Positions 8,267 to 15,826 of a DNA stretch of 64,000 nt are shown here, in pieces (the first letter of the stretch is position 1; every line of letters begins with the position of its first letter). A model generated the notes under the pieces. The model was not told the DNA's origin. It worked only from the letters and a program-made list of their open reading frames with translations, and ran no database searches. The DNA comes from Peptoniphilus ovalis. GTDB taxonomy: Bacteria; Bacillota; Clostridia; Tissierellales; Peptoniphilaceae. The stretch is taken from positions 205,524 to 269,523 of the forward strand of contig NZ_JAHLQO010000002.1 of NCBI RefSeq assembly GCF_018919265.1, read 5' to 3'. The position numbers and the translations under genes were made by a program.

Positions 8267-8968
8267 ATGCCAAAAAGAGGAAAAAAATATAACGAGAGTG
8301 CAAAACTCATCGATAGAACTAATCTTTACGATGTAAACGAAGCTCTAGATTTAGTAACAAAGACAGCTAAAGCTAATTTTGACGAAACAGTTGAACTTGC
8401 AGTTAGACTTGGTGTTGACCCAAGACATGCTGACCAACAAGTTAGAGGTACAGTAGTACTTCCAAACGGAACAGGAAAAGAAGTTAGAGTTCTTGTTCTT
8501 GCAAAAGGTGAAAAAATTAAAGAAGCAGAAGCTGCTGGAGCAGACTACGCAGGCGGAGAAGAATTAGTAGATAAAATTCAACAAGAAAACTGGTTTGAAT
8601 TTGACGTAATTATTGCAACACCAGACATGATGGGTGTTGTAGGTAAGATTGGTAGAGTACTTGGACCTAAGGGACTTATGCCAAACCCTAAATCAGGAAC
8701 AGTTACATTTGATGTAGCTCAAGCTGTAGAAGAAACTAAAGCTGGTAAAGTTGAATATAGAGTTGACAAAGCTGCTATAATCAATGTACCAATTGGTAAA
8801 GTATCTTTCGGAGTTGAAAAACTTCAAGAAAACTTTAAAGCAATTGCTGAAGCTATTATTAAAGCTAAACCAGCATCTGCAAAGGGACGTTATTTAAGAT
8901 CAGTTACAGTGTCTTCAACAATGGGACCTGGAATTAAAATAAATGGCCAAAAATTAATGGAAAAATAA
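8267..8968 (+). CDS. rplA: 50S ribosomal protein L1
   Basis: A 233-residue L1, the protein of the mobile L1 stalk that moves deacylated tRNA to the E site and doubles as a translational repressor. The signature [20 protein letters not shown] lies near residues 123-142, and the C-terminus [15 protein letters not shown] is typical. The gene is last in this run: a strong terminator follows, which is unusual because rplJ usually comes next in the same cluster. Confidence 0.97.
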   Translation: MPKRGKKYNESAKLIDRTNLYDVNEALDLVTKTAKANFDETVELAVRLGVDPRHADQQVRGTVVLPNGTGKEVRVLVLAKGEKIKEAEAAGADYAGGEELVDKIQQENWFEFDVIIATPDMMGVVGKIGRVLGPKGLMPNPKSGTVTFDVAQAVEETKAGKVEYRVDKAAIINVPIGKVSFGVEKLQENFKAIAEAIIKAKPASAKGRYLRSVTVSSTMGPGIKINGQKLMEK

Positions 8969-8983
8969 AAACACCTGAAACAC

Positions 8984-9030
8984 AAAGAGTTGTCACAGAA
9001 TAGATTCTATTCTGTGACAACTCTTTTTTT
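8984..9030 (+). terminator. Very strong intrinsic terminator after rplA
   Basis: A 21-base perfect inverted repeat (8984-9004 with 9006-9026, core GTTGTCACAGAATAG) is followed by a T7 run. It cuts rplKA off from rplJL. Confidence 0.9.
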
Positions 9031-9377
9031 AATGGTAGAAAATCGAATGGCAAGCCATGAGATTTTCGGTCTTCACGATGAATATGAGCGAAGCGAAATA
9101 TGAATCGATGAAGAACCTTACACATGCGACTGAGAAAGGAGCATTTTCAAAGGAGTCGTGATTAGCTATAGAGAGAAATAAAAGTAAACACGAAGAGAAC
9201 GGTCTTCACGATGAATAAATTTAGTACTGTCCCTTACGTATAATTAATAAAAATAATAAAGAAAAAGGAAAGATAATAAAAATAAAGTCCTAAGCAAAAT
9301 ATATAACTAATCACTCTACTCTTAGTAGGTAGAATAATTTATATAACAATATATAATGGAAAAAAGAGGTGTTAAAA
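9031..9377. other. Gene-free stretch with nested hairpins and an 18-bp direct repeat
   Basis: No plausible reading frame. Hairpin A: GAAAATC (9038-9044) with GATTTTC (9061-9067), enclosing ATGGC/GCCAT. Hairpin B: the 9068-9117 segment is an imperfect inverted repeat (GGTCTTCACGAT with ATCGATGAAGAACC). Hairpin C: CGACT (9127-9131) with AGTCG (9154-9158). CGGTCTTCACGATGAATA occurs at 9067-9084 and again at 9200-9217. It looks like a decayed repeat element or an undescribed RNA. From 9220 to 9377 I see only AT-rich sequence and the ribosome site of the next gene. Confidence 0.55.
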
Positions 9378-10049
9378 ATGAATCAATACGTTACAGGACT
9401 TATGATAAAAGAACTTAGAGAAAAAAATAAGATGACGCAAAAAGAATTAGCAGAAAAACTAAGTGTAAGCGATAAGACAATTTCTAAATGGGAAAGAGGT
9501 AATGGGTATCCCGACATTACATTGCTAGAACCAATAGCAGATGCTTTTTCAGTTTCCGTTTCTGAACTTATTTCAGGAGTGGTAGTTAATAATAGCAATA
9601 GAGCAGCAAACATTATGAAATCAAAATTTTATATTTGTCCAGTTTGTGGAAATATTATACATTCTGTTGGAAATACTGTTGTTCATTGTCATGGTATAAA
9701 ACTTGAACCAGAAATAGCAGAAGAAACAGATGAGATGCATAAGATTTTTATTGAAAAAATAGAAAATGAATACTACGTAAGAATTGAACACGAAATGACA
9801 AAGAAACATTATATATCATTTATAGCGGCGATATCGAGTGGGAAAATTGAAATGGAAAAATTATATCCACAAGGAGACGCTTATGCAAGATTTAAAATGG
9901 ATGGAGTAAAAAGAATAATCTTTTATTGTAATCGAGATGGGCTTTTCTTTATAGATGTAGTAAAAGGTATAGATGACAAAGAAGGATTATATGCTGATTC
10001 AAAAGAAAGAAAAGAATTAGAACTAGCTGCAAAAAAGCTATTTGGATAA
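9378..10049 (+). CDS. XRE-family regulator fused to a desulfoferrodoxin-like domain
   Basis: 223 residues from the ATG at 9378, behind AGAGGTG; an in-frame GTG at 9369 overlaps that ribosome site. Residues 10-65 are a Cro/cI helix-turn-helix (MTQKELAEKLSVSDKTISKW). The rest aligns by eye with desulfoferrodoxin: CPVCGNIIHSVG, then EMHKIFIEK, then EHEMTKKHYISFIA, then YCNRDGLF. These positions match the iron ligands of superoxide reductase (His, His, His, Cys), but the last ligand His of the CNxHG motif is Asp here. This suggests an iron- or redox-sensing regulator rather than an enzyme. It is a lone gene between rplA and rplJ and probably a late insertion. Confidence 0.75.
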   Translation: MNQYVTGLMIKELREKNKMTQKELAEKLSVSDKTISKWERGNGYPDITLLEPIADAFSVSVSELISGVVVNNSNRAANIMKSKFYICPVCGNIIHSVGNTVVHCHGIKLEPEIAEETDEMHKIFIEKIENEYYVRIEHEMTKKHYISFIAAISSGKIEMEKLYPQGDAYARFKMDGVKRIIFYCNRDGLFFIDVVKGIDDKEGLYADSKERKELELAAKKLFG

Positions 10050-10063
10050 AATAAAAAAAACAT

Positions 10064-10092
10064 TTGACAAATATATATCCTATCTGTATAAT
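10064..10092 (+). promoter_or_regulatory. Promoter of rplJ-rplL
   Basis: TTGACA (10064-10069), 17 bases, TATAAT (10087-10092): a consensus promoter. It explains how rplJL is expressed after being separated from rplKA. Confidence 0.85.
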
Positions 10093-10097
10093 AATTA

Positions 10098-10210
10098 TGT
10101 TAATAGCCGCAGACAGTAGGAGGCAATGCCTTAATATCCTACCGAGGTTGAGAATTCGGAATTTTTATTATGAATTTTTTAATCTCACGGCGGCGTGAGA
10201 TTTTTTTATT
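10098..10210 (+). ncRNA. Ribosomal protein L10 leader with attenuator
   Basis: The transcript begins with GCCGCAGACAGTAGG and later ATCCTACCGAGG, the conserved sequences of the L10 leader, which binds the L10-L12 complex. The TAGGAGGCAATGCCTTA arm and the AGTAGG/CCTAC helix are visible. A terminator follows: ATCTCACG (10182-10189) with CGTGAGAT (10194-10201) and a T7 run. GGTTGAGA near 10145 can pair with the TCTCA of the terminator, a candidate antiterminator. High L10-L12 would favour termination. Confidence 0.9.
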
Positions 10211-10223
10211 TGGGGGTGACAAA

Positions 10224-10760
10224 TTGAAAGAGGAAAAATTACAATCAAAACAAGCCCTTGTTGACGAAATTAAAGAAAAGATTCAGGGAGCACAATCAAT
10301 AGTTTTAGTAAACTATAGAGGACTTAGCGTAGAAGAAGTTACTGAACTTAGAAGTAAATACAGAGAAGCTAATGTAGATTACAAAGTTTATAAGAACACA
10401 ATGATGAGACGTGCATTCCAAGATCTAGGAATTGATGGACTTGATGAAATTTTAAAGGGACCAAGCGCCATTGCCTTTGGTATGGAAGACCCTGCAAGTG
10501 CAGCAAAAATTTCAGCTGAATTCGCTGAAGATCACGAAGCACTTGAAGTAAAGGCTGGATTTGTAGATGGAAAAGTTTTATCAGTAGAAGAAGTAGATGC
10601 ACTTGCTAAATTACCATCTAAGGAAGTTCTTATTGCACAAGTACTTGGTGGCTTAAACGCTCCAATCCAAGGACTAGCAAATGTAATGAATGGTACACTA
10701 TCTGGATTTGCAAGAGTTCTTGCTCAAATCGCAGAAAAGAAAGAAAACGAAGCAGCATAA
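10224..10760 (+). CDS. rplJ: 50S ribosomal protein L10
   Basis: 178 residues from a TTG at 10224 placed six bases after GGGGGTG. Longer in-frame starts would run through the leader terminator and are wrong. L10 anchors L7/L12 dimers on the ribosome. The conserved VLVNYRGLSVEEVTELR is at residues 29-45, and the C-terminal helix (LNAPIQGLANVMNGTLSG onward) is the L12-binding spine. It is followed by rplL and autoregulated through the leader. Confidence 0.95.
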   Translation: MKEEKLQSKQALVDEIKEKIQGAQSIVLVNYRGLSVEEVTELRSKYREANVDYKVYKNTMMRRAFQDLGIDGLDEILKGPSAIAFGMEDPASAAKISAEFAEDHEALEVKAGFVDGKVLSVEEVDALAKLPSKEVLIAQVLGGLNAPIQGLANVMNGTLSGFARVLAQIAEKKENEAA

Positions 10761-10806
10761 TTTATGCTTAAATTAAAAAATTATTAAAATTAACGGAGGA
10801 ATAAAA

Positions 10807-11193
10807 ATGTCAGAAAAAGTACAAAATCTTATTGAAGAAATTAAAGGTCTTACAGTATTAGAATTATCAGAAGTAGTTAAAGCTCTAGAAGAAGAATTCG
10901 GAGTATCAGCAGCAGCACCAGCAGCAGTTGCAGCAGCACCAGCAGCAGGTGGAGCAGCACCAGCAGCAGCTGCAGAAGAAAAAACTGAATTCGATGTAGT
11001 TCTTGCAGAAGCAGGACAAGAAAAAGTTAAAGTTATCAAAGTTGTTAAAGACTTAACTGGACTTGGACTTAAAGATGCAAAAGCTCTTGTAGACGGAGCT
11101 CCTAAAGCAGTTAAAGAAGGCGTAAACAAAGAAGAAGCTGACGAAATCAAAGCTAAACTTGAAGAAGTTGGAGCTACTGTAGAAGTAAAATAA
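10807..11193 (+). CDS. rplL: 50S ribosomal protein L7/L12
   Basis: A 128-residue L7/L12 that recruits and activates translational GTPases. An N-terminal dimerisation domain, an Ala/Pro-rich hinge (about residues 37-57) and the C-terminal factor-binding domain with [15 protein letters not shown] are all present. Strong AGGAGG-like site. A terminator follows, so rpoB and rpoC, the usual next genes, are not downstream. Confidence 0.97.
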   Translation: MSEKVQNLIEEIKGLTVLELSEVVKALEEEFGVSAAAPAAVAAAPAAGGAAPAAAAEEKTEFDVVLAEAGQEKVKVIKVVKDLTGLGLKDAKALVDGAPKAVKEGVNKEEADEIKAKLEEVGATVEVK

Positions 11194-11216
11194 TTTAATT
11201 TATTTTAGATTATAAT

Positions 11217-11253
11217 AAAACCCCTAAGGAGTAATTCTTGGGGGTTTCTTTTT
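11217..11253 (+). terminator. Intrinsic terminator after rplL
   Basis: AAACCCC with AAG (11218-11228) pairs with CTT and GGGGTTT (11237-11247), followed by a T-rich run. Confidence 0.85.
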
Positions 11254-11278
11254 ATGGGAGTAGCTTATAAATTTATTT

Positions 11279-11289
11279 TATAATATAAT
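11279..11289 (+). promoter_or_regulatory. Overlapping -10 boxes for the small toxin mRNA
   Basis: Two overlapping TATAAT boxes (11279-11284 and 11284-11289) lie just ahead of the toxin leader. No convincing -35 is present. Transcription would start near 11291-11296. Confidence 0.45.
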
Positions 11290-11343
11290 TTATGTAAGTA
11301 CATACAGATGGTCGCCCAATAATAATATTGGGAAGAGCAACTT

Positions 11344-11424
11344 ATGAGCGATTATGAATTGTTATCAGTTTTGGTAAAAATTATAATGCTTATTGCCATA
11401 CTAGTGTTTTTTAAGAAGAATTAG
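11344..11424 (+). CDS. Small hydrophobic type I toxin, holin-like/TxpA type
   Basis: A 26-residue peptide: a short acidic N-terminus (MSDYELL), one membrane helix (about residues 8-23) and a basic end FFKKN. This is the plan of the putative holin-like toxin family and of TxpA/BsrG-type membrane toxins. Its leader hides the ribosome site in a hairpin: CCCAATA (11315-11321) with TATTGGG (11326-11332), where GGGAAGAG is the ribosome site. The 5' end can pair over an 11-base stretch with the 3' end (11307-11317 with 11479-11489). An antisense RNA gene covers the 3' part. Toxicity is inferred. Confidence 0.75.
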   Translation: MSDYELLSVLVKIIMLIAILVFFKKN

Positions 11425-11508
11425 GAAATAAAAATACCACCTCTATCGCTTTGGTGGTATTTAAAAAAATCATAATCCGGGCGACCGTCTTAAACGCCGT
11501 CCTCTTTT
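11424..11508 (-). ncRNA. Antisense RNA antitoxin of the RatA type
   Basis: On the minus strand a near-consensus promoter reads into the toxin 3' end. The terminator is AAATACCACC/GGTGGTATTT (11432-11462), followed on the minus strand by TTTTTATTT. The predicted RNA is about 80-85 bases, fully complementary to the 3' untranslated part of the toxin mRNA, including its 5'-3' pairing arm. This is the convergent, 3'-overlapping arrangement known from txpA-ratA. Confidence 0.65.
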
Positions 11509-11514
11509 AAATAT

Positions 11515-11543
11515 ATTTTAGTATAAGAAATAACTATTTTCAA
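11515..11543 (-). promoter_or_regulatory. Promoter of the antisense RNA
   Basis: Minus strand: TTGAAA (11543-11538), 17 bases, TAAAAT (11520-11515). Much stronger than the toxin promoter, as usual for antitoxin RNAs. Confidence 0.7.
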
Positions 11544-11633
11544 CAAACTAATATTTATACAAAATGGCAATGAACTTGCCTATTTTTTATGCTTATATTC
11601 AATTTTCGAATTCCATATTATTACACTTTTAAA

Positions 11634-11662
11634 TTGATTGATATTATTTTATTTAATATAAT
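11634..11662 (+). promoter_or_regulatory. Promoter of the first lrgAB copy
   Basis: TTGATT (11634-11639), 17 bases, TATAAT (11657-11662), about 50 bases ahead of the start codon. Confidence 0.6.
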
Positions 11663-11712
11663 TAAGTTTGATATAATTTTATGTAAATTTATTAAATATA
11701 AGGGGAGAAAAA

Positions 11713-12063
11713 ATGAATTATTTAAAGGAATTTGTTATACTATGCACTTGCTTGTTTTTAGGAATAATAACAAAACAATTTATTAATTTTCCAATTCCTG
11801 AAGCTGTCTATGGAATGGTATATCTTTTCATAGCTTTTGCATTAAAAATTATTGAGCCAGATGATGTAAAAAAGACTTCAAATGGAATTTTGCACAACTT
11901 AGCAATACTTTTTGTGCCGGCAGGTGTTGGAATAATGAATAGTTATAATGAAATTAGAGGAAAGACTTTAGTACTTGTAATTATAGTAATAGTAGGAACT
12001 GCAATTACTATGGCAATAACTGGAAAAGTCGTTGAATTACTGCAAAGGAGAAGCGATGTTTGA
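11713..12063 (+). CDS. lrgA: LrgA/CidA-family membrane protein, copy 1 (pyruvate transporter subunit)
   Basis: A 116-residue protein with four hydrophobic helices. Family marks are IPEAVYGMVYLF near residue 30 and LAILFVPAGVGIM near 63. LrgAB/PftAB pairs were first described as holin-like and later shown in Bacillus and Streptococcus to move pyruvate. The last 8 bases overlap lrgB. A very similar copy lies at 18731, at the end of the lactate-oxidation operon, which supports a carboxylate-transport role over an autolysis role. Confidence 0.85.
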   Translation: MNYLKEFVILCTCLFLGIITKQFINFPIPEAVYGMVYLFIAFALKIIEPDDVKKTSNGILHNLAILFVPAGVGIMNSYNEIRGKTLVLVIIVIVGTAITMAITGKVVELLQRRSDV

Positions 12064-12748
12064 CAATAAGTATTTTGGAATTATTTTGACCTTTGCAACT
12101 TATGAGATAGGTAAGTTTATTAATAGCAAACTTAAAACACCTCTTGCAAACCCTCTTTTAATATCAATTGCTCTTTGTATAGCATTTTTAAAAGTTACGG
12201 GAATTTCATACGAAGATTATAAAATTGGTGGGGACTTTATAATGTTTTTTATAGCACCTGCCACAGTTGCCATGGTTGTAGATTTGTTTGAAAATTTTGG
12301 CGAGCTTAAGAAAAATTTAGTGCCAGTATTAATGGGAACAATTTTAGGTTCTGTTATTTCTATTTTATTCGCAATTATTGCATCGAAAATTACTGGGCTC
12401 AATGAAAATCTTGTAGTTTCATCAATACCTCAAACAATTACAACAGCTATAGCCATGCCTCTTACAGAAGAATACGGAGGAAACTCTTCAATAACTGCAG
12501 TACTTGTAGTATTAAGGGGAGTATCAGGAGCGGTTATGGCATCAATAATTATGAAAGTCTTTAAAATTAATGATCCAACTGCAGCTGGAGTTGCAATAGG
12601 AACATCTTCTCATGCCGTTGGGACTTCAGAAGCAAGAAAGCTTGGAGAGATTGAAGGTGCAATGAGTGGACTATCAATAGCAATGGCAGGACTTGTCACA
12701 GTGCTTTTAATGCCTTTTGCCATGGAATTAGTAAATCTATTTTTTTAA
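12056..12748 (+). CDS. lrgB: LrgB-family membrane protein, copy 1
   Basis: 230 residues from the ATG at 12056, preceded by AAAGGAGAAG; a longer frame from 12032 has no ribosome site. Six to eight hydrophobic helices and the family signature GTSSHAVGTSEARKLGEIEG near residue 180. It forms the transporter with LrgA. The sequence is close to copy 2 (19074) along its whole length, so this is a paralogous duplication. A bidirectional terminator follows. Confidence 0.88.
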   Translation: MFDNKYFGIILTFATYEIGKFINSKLKTPLANPLLISIALCIAFLKVTGISYEDYKIGGDFIMFFIAPATVAMVVDLFENFGELKKNLVPVLMGTILGSVISILFAIIASKITGLNENLVVSSIPQTITTAIAMPLTEEYGGNSSITAVLVVLRGVSGAVMASIIMKVFKINDPTAAGVAIGTSSHAVGTSEARKLGEIEGAMSGLSIAMAGLVTVLLMPFAMELVNLFF

Positions 12749-12766
12749 TCTATTTAATATAAATTA

Positions 12767-12798
12767 AAATAGCGACTTATTTAAGCCGCTATTTTTTT
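12767..12798. terminator. Bidirectional terminator between lrgB copy 1 and the regulator
   Basis: AAATAGCG (12767-12774) pairs with CGCTATTT (12787-12794), with an inner CTTA/TAAG helix, followed by T6. A-rich sequence on the left serves the opposite direction. Confidence 0.8.
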
Positions 12799-14242
12799 AC
12801 TTATTTTTATCTGAAATTCTCTGAAATATTTTAGAATATTTTTGAAAGAAACTTTCTAATTCATCTGCACTGTATTTTATACTAAAGGAGCTATTCATAA
12901 TTTTGTGAAGTGTTTCATAAATATTATTGTGAATGTTTACATCTTCTACTATTGATGTAGGAGATGAGCTATTGTGATTAGTCTTTTTAAAATACATATT
13001 GTTTTCGTTTACAAAAAAATTAAATTTATCCAGTCCATTTGATTTTAAAAATCTATCGTCGTTTATTATATAAAAGTTAATATTTTCATTATTTCTCATA
13101 GCTTTTATTATGTTTTGAAGATGCTCCTCTATATTTTCTGGAGTTAGTGTCGTGTTTATAGAACAGTAAAGTATATTTCCTGATTCTAAATAATTTAGAA
13201 GACTAGTTCTTGTAGTTAAGAAATTAATACTTGAATCTACAAATAATTCTTTCCATAGAAGTTTAATATCCAAGATTTCTGATTTGTTTTTTTCATATTT
13301 TATTTCATCTGTTTTAAGAACTTTATCAAGTATATTATTTGGAATTAAAAACTCAAATCCATAATTTGAGAGAAATAAAAATTCATTGTCTGAATAAAAG
13401 TATTTTCTGTAATTTTTTTCGGCAATCTCATCTTGAGAACTAAGACTGATTATTTTTTTTGATCCTTCAAATAAATTATTAATATATGAACTAAATTCAA
13501 ACAATGTTTCAATTTCATTTCCATAATTCATAGAATAATATTCATTTATTCTTTCGTTGAACATAAAATAAATTTTATCTTTAATCAAAATGAAATTTGT
13601 ATTCAAATCATCTTTTGATTCAAACAACTCTATATTAACCGACGGATTTTCAGTGATTATTTTTAAAAATTCATTCTTATCTAAATTTTCCAAATTACAA
13701 AATATATGAAGATTAATTTTAGAATCTGTTTTTGCATGATTTTTTAGTGATTGTAATAAAATTTTCCCATATTGACTATTTATGTCAAATGTTACCCAAA
13801 TGTCCAAGTCTTTATCTTCAATTATTATCTTTTTTAAAACTTCTTTAAATTCATTGTATAAGTTGTTATTTTTAAAAATGAAATTATTAGAAGAATGATT
13901 TCTGAAAGTATTATTAGTATTCACAGGGTTATAAGAATCATTTAGTAGTTTGAAAATTATAGCCTTTAATGCTTCTTCTGTATTTTCTTTTAGCATTTCT
14001 AAGTTTTTTATCTGAAAAATTGTAATAAAGTCATTTACTTTTTCGTTTTCTAATAGGGCAGTAGTAAAGATAAAAGAAAGTTTTCTATTTATATCATATA
14101 TATTTTTATAAGAAGGAAGTTTTTTACCACTGTTCCACTTACTGATATAAGAAATATCATAACCTAATTTATATGCGATTGTTGAAAGTTTTGTGTTTGA
14201 TAAGTCGATTAAAGCTTTAAAAACCTGATTGTATGTAAGCAT
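12797..14242 (-). CDS. HTH regulator with a large uncharacterised C-terminal region
   Basis: 481 residues from the ATG at 14242, directly behind GGAGGAAAA. Only the N-terminus is recognisable: a Cro/cI-type helix-turn-helix (STIAYKLGYDISYISKWNSG, residues 17-36). The remaining 400 or so residues are AT-rich in codon use, rich in Asn, Ile and Lys, and match no family I can name. It is divergent from the lactate operon and convergent with lrgAB copy 1, so it is the natural candidate regulator for both. A 15-base palindrome covers its own -35, suggesting autoregulation. Function is inferred from position only. Confidence 0.6.
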   Translation of the reverse strand: MLTYNQVFKALIDLSNTKLSTIAYKLGYDISYISKWNSGKKLPSYKNIYDINRKLSFIFTTALLENEKVNDFITIFQIKNLEMLKENTEEALKAIIFKLLNDSYNPVNTNNTFRNHSSNNFIFKNNNLYNEFKEVLKKIIIEDKDLDIWVTFDINSQYGKILLQSLKNHAKTDSKINLHIFCNLENLDKNEFLKIITENPSVNIELFESKDDLNTNFILIKDKIYFMFNERINEYYSMNYGNEIETLFEFSSYINNLFEGSKKIISLSSQDEIAEKNYRKYFYSDNEFLFLSNYGFEFLIPNNILDKVLKTDEIKYEKNKSEILDIKLLWKELFVDSSINFLTTRTSLLNYLESGNILYCSINTTLTPENIEEHLQNIIKAMRNNENINFYIINDDRFLKSNGLDKFNFFVNENNMYFKKTNHNSSSPTSIVEDVNIHNNIYETLHKIMNSSFSIKYSADELESFFQKYSKIFQRISDKNK

Positions 14243-14261
14243 GTTTTCCTCCAATATTATA

Positions 14262-14290
14262 ATTATATTTATAACTTGACTAAAAGTCAA
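14262..14290 (-). promoter_or_regulatory. Regulator promoter overlapped by a palindrome (candidate operator)
   Basis: Minus strand: TTGACT (14290-14285), 17 bases, TATAAT (14267-14262). TTGACTAAAAGTCAA at 14276-14290 is a perfect palindrome with a three-base centre and includes the -35 box. The leader would be only about 13 bases. The same spacer faces the lactate operon. Confidence 0.6.
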
Positions 14291-14353
14291 TAAATGTAAT
14301 TAAAATTCAAATTTTGTCAAGGGTGAAAACGTTAAAAAGGACTTTTCAAGTTA

Positions 14354-14359
14354 TATAAT
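14354..14359 (+). promoter_or_regulatory. -10 box of the lactate-oxidation operon
   Basis: TATAAT at 14354-14359 with only a poor -35 (TTAAAA near 14332), about 33 bases ahead of the first start codon. This would fit activation by a regulator. Confidence 0.45.
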
Positions 14360-14391
14360 TAATACACTTATAAAAATTCTTAGGAGGTATT

Positions 14392-15804
14392 ATGGCTAAC
14401 TATAATTCTGTTACAGAAAAAGTAATTGAAGAAATTAAAGCATCTGTAAGTGGTAGAGTTTTTGTTGGTGAAGAAATTAATATTGATTTCTTTCACGATG
14501 AAATGCCTATTTATGGCGAAGGGCAACCAGAGGTGCTTGTTGATGCAACAAATGCAGAAGAAGTTGCAAAAATTGTAAAAATTTGTAATGAAAATCTTAT
14601 TCCTGTAATCCCAAGAGGAGCAGGTACTGGTCTTACTGGAGCTGGTGTTGCAAGACACGGCGGCGTAATGATTAATATGCAGTCAATGAATAAGATTTTA
14701 GAATACGATGAAGAAAATATGGTAGTTAAAGTTGAACCAGGGGTTTTACTTAATGATTTAGCTGAAGACTGCCTATCTAAAGGATATATGTATCCACCAG
14801 ATCCAGGTGAAAAGTTTGCTACATTAGGAGGAAATGTTGCAACTAATGCTGGTGGTATGAGAGCTGTTAAATACGGCACAACTAGAAACTATGTACGTTC
14901 TATGGAAGTAGTTCTTCCTACAGGAGAAATTACAACATTTGGTGCAACAGTTTCTAAAACATCTACAGGATATTCATTAAAAGACTTAATGATTGGTTCT
15001 GAAGGTACTCTTGGAATCATCACAGAACTAACTTTAAAGATTATTCCAGCACCAAAGGAAACTATATCTTTAATCGTTCCTTATGAAGATCTTGATAGCT
15101 GTATTTCTACAGTTCCTGAATTATTTAAACACAATTTAAATCCACAAGCTATTGAGTTTATGGAAAAAGAAATTGTAAATCTTTCTGAAATCTATATTGG
15201 AAAGTCAACATTCCCAAGAGAATTAGAAGGAATCGAAATTGGAGCATATTTATTAATCACTTTTGATGGTGAAGATGAAGATCAATTAAATGATATTATT
15301 GAACAAGCAGCTGAAGTTTTATTAGAGGCAGGAGCAATTGATGTACTTGTTGCAGATACTCCTAATAAAATCAAAGAAGCTTGGGCAGCTAGATCATCAT
15401 TCTTAGAAGCAATTGAATCTCAAACTAAACTTCTTGATGAATGTGATGTTGTAGTTCCAATTAATAAAATTGCTAAATATGTAAATTATGTTAACGAAAA
15501 AGCGAAAGGCTATGATTTTGAAGTTAAATCTTTTGGTCACGCAGGTGATGGTAATTTACACATCTACACTTGTTCAAATGAAATGGACAGAGAAGAATTC
15601 GTTAAGCAAGTTGATGAATTTATGCATGACATTTATGGAAAAGCTTATGAATTTGGCGGACAAATTTCAGGAGAACATGGCATTGGATTTGGAAAGAAAG
15701 TATTCTTAAATAAATTTGAAGGAGATGTAAATACTGAATTAATGAGAGGAATTAAGAAGGTATTCGATCCTAACAATATTTTAAATCCAAACAAGGTAAT
15801 TTAA
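14392..15804 (+). CDS. lctD: FAD-linked (D-)lactate dehydrogenase, GlcD/LctD type
   Basis: A 470-residue flavoprotein of the vanillyl-alcohol-oxidase fold. FAD-binding PRGAGTGLTGAGVARHGG is near residue 64, GTEGTLGIIT-like SEGTLGIITELT near 203, and the catalytic metal/substrate region has SFGHAGDGNLHIYTC near 378 and SGEHGIGFGKK near 423. Because etfB and etfA lie in the same operon, it resembles LctD of the Acetobacterium LctBCD complex, which oxidises lactate with electron confurcation through Etf. Glycolate or another 2-hydroxy acid is possible. Confidence 0.8.
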   Translation: MANYNSVTEKVIEEIKASVSGRVFVGEEINIDFFHDEMPIYGEGQPEVLVDATNAEEVAKIVKICNENLIPVIPRGAGTGLTGAGVARHGGVMINMQSMNKILEYDEENMVVKVEPGVLLNDLAEDCLSKGYMYPPDPGEKFATLGGNVATNAGGMRAVKYGTTRNYVRSMEVVLPTGEITTFGATVSKTSTGYSLKDLMIGSEGTLGIITELTLKIIPAPKETISLIVPYEDLDSCISTVPELFKHNLNPQAIEFMEKEIVNLSEIYIGKSTFPRELEGIEIGAYLLITFDGEDEDQLNDIIEQAAEVLLEAGAIDVLVADTPNKIKEAWAARSSFLEAIESQTKLLDECDVVVPINKIAKYVNYVNEKAKGYDFEVKSFGHAGDGNLHIYTCSNEMDREEFVKQVDEFMHDIYGKAYEFGGQISGEHGIGFGKKVFLNKFEGDVNTELMRGIKKVFDPNNILNPNKVI

Positions 15805-15826
15805 TTAATTAGAAAAGGGGATTAAT

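Noticed and set aside
9067..9217. Insertion-sequence ends
   Set aside because: The 18-bp repeats are direct, no transposase or remnant is nearby, and no target duplication could be recognised.
10170..10223. In-frame N-terminal extension of L10 across the leader
   Set aside because: It would translate the attenuator hairpin and U-tract. The TTG at 10224 has a proper ribosome site and gives the normal L10 N-terminus.
10807..11150. Long open frame on the opposite strand of rplL
   Set aside because: Caused by the Ala-rich GCA codon run; the plus-strand protein is unmistakably L7/L12.
11713..12748. LrgAB copy 1 as a phage holin/antiholin system with the nearby toxin
   Set aside because: No lysin or phage genes nearby, and the second copy sits in a metabolic operon, favouring transport.
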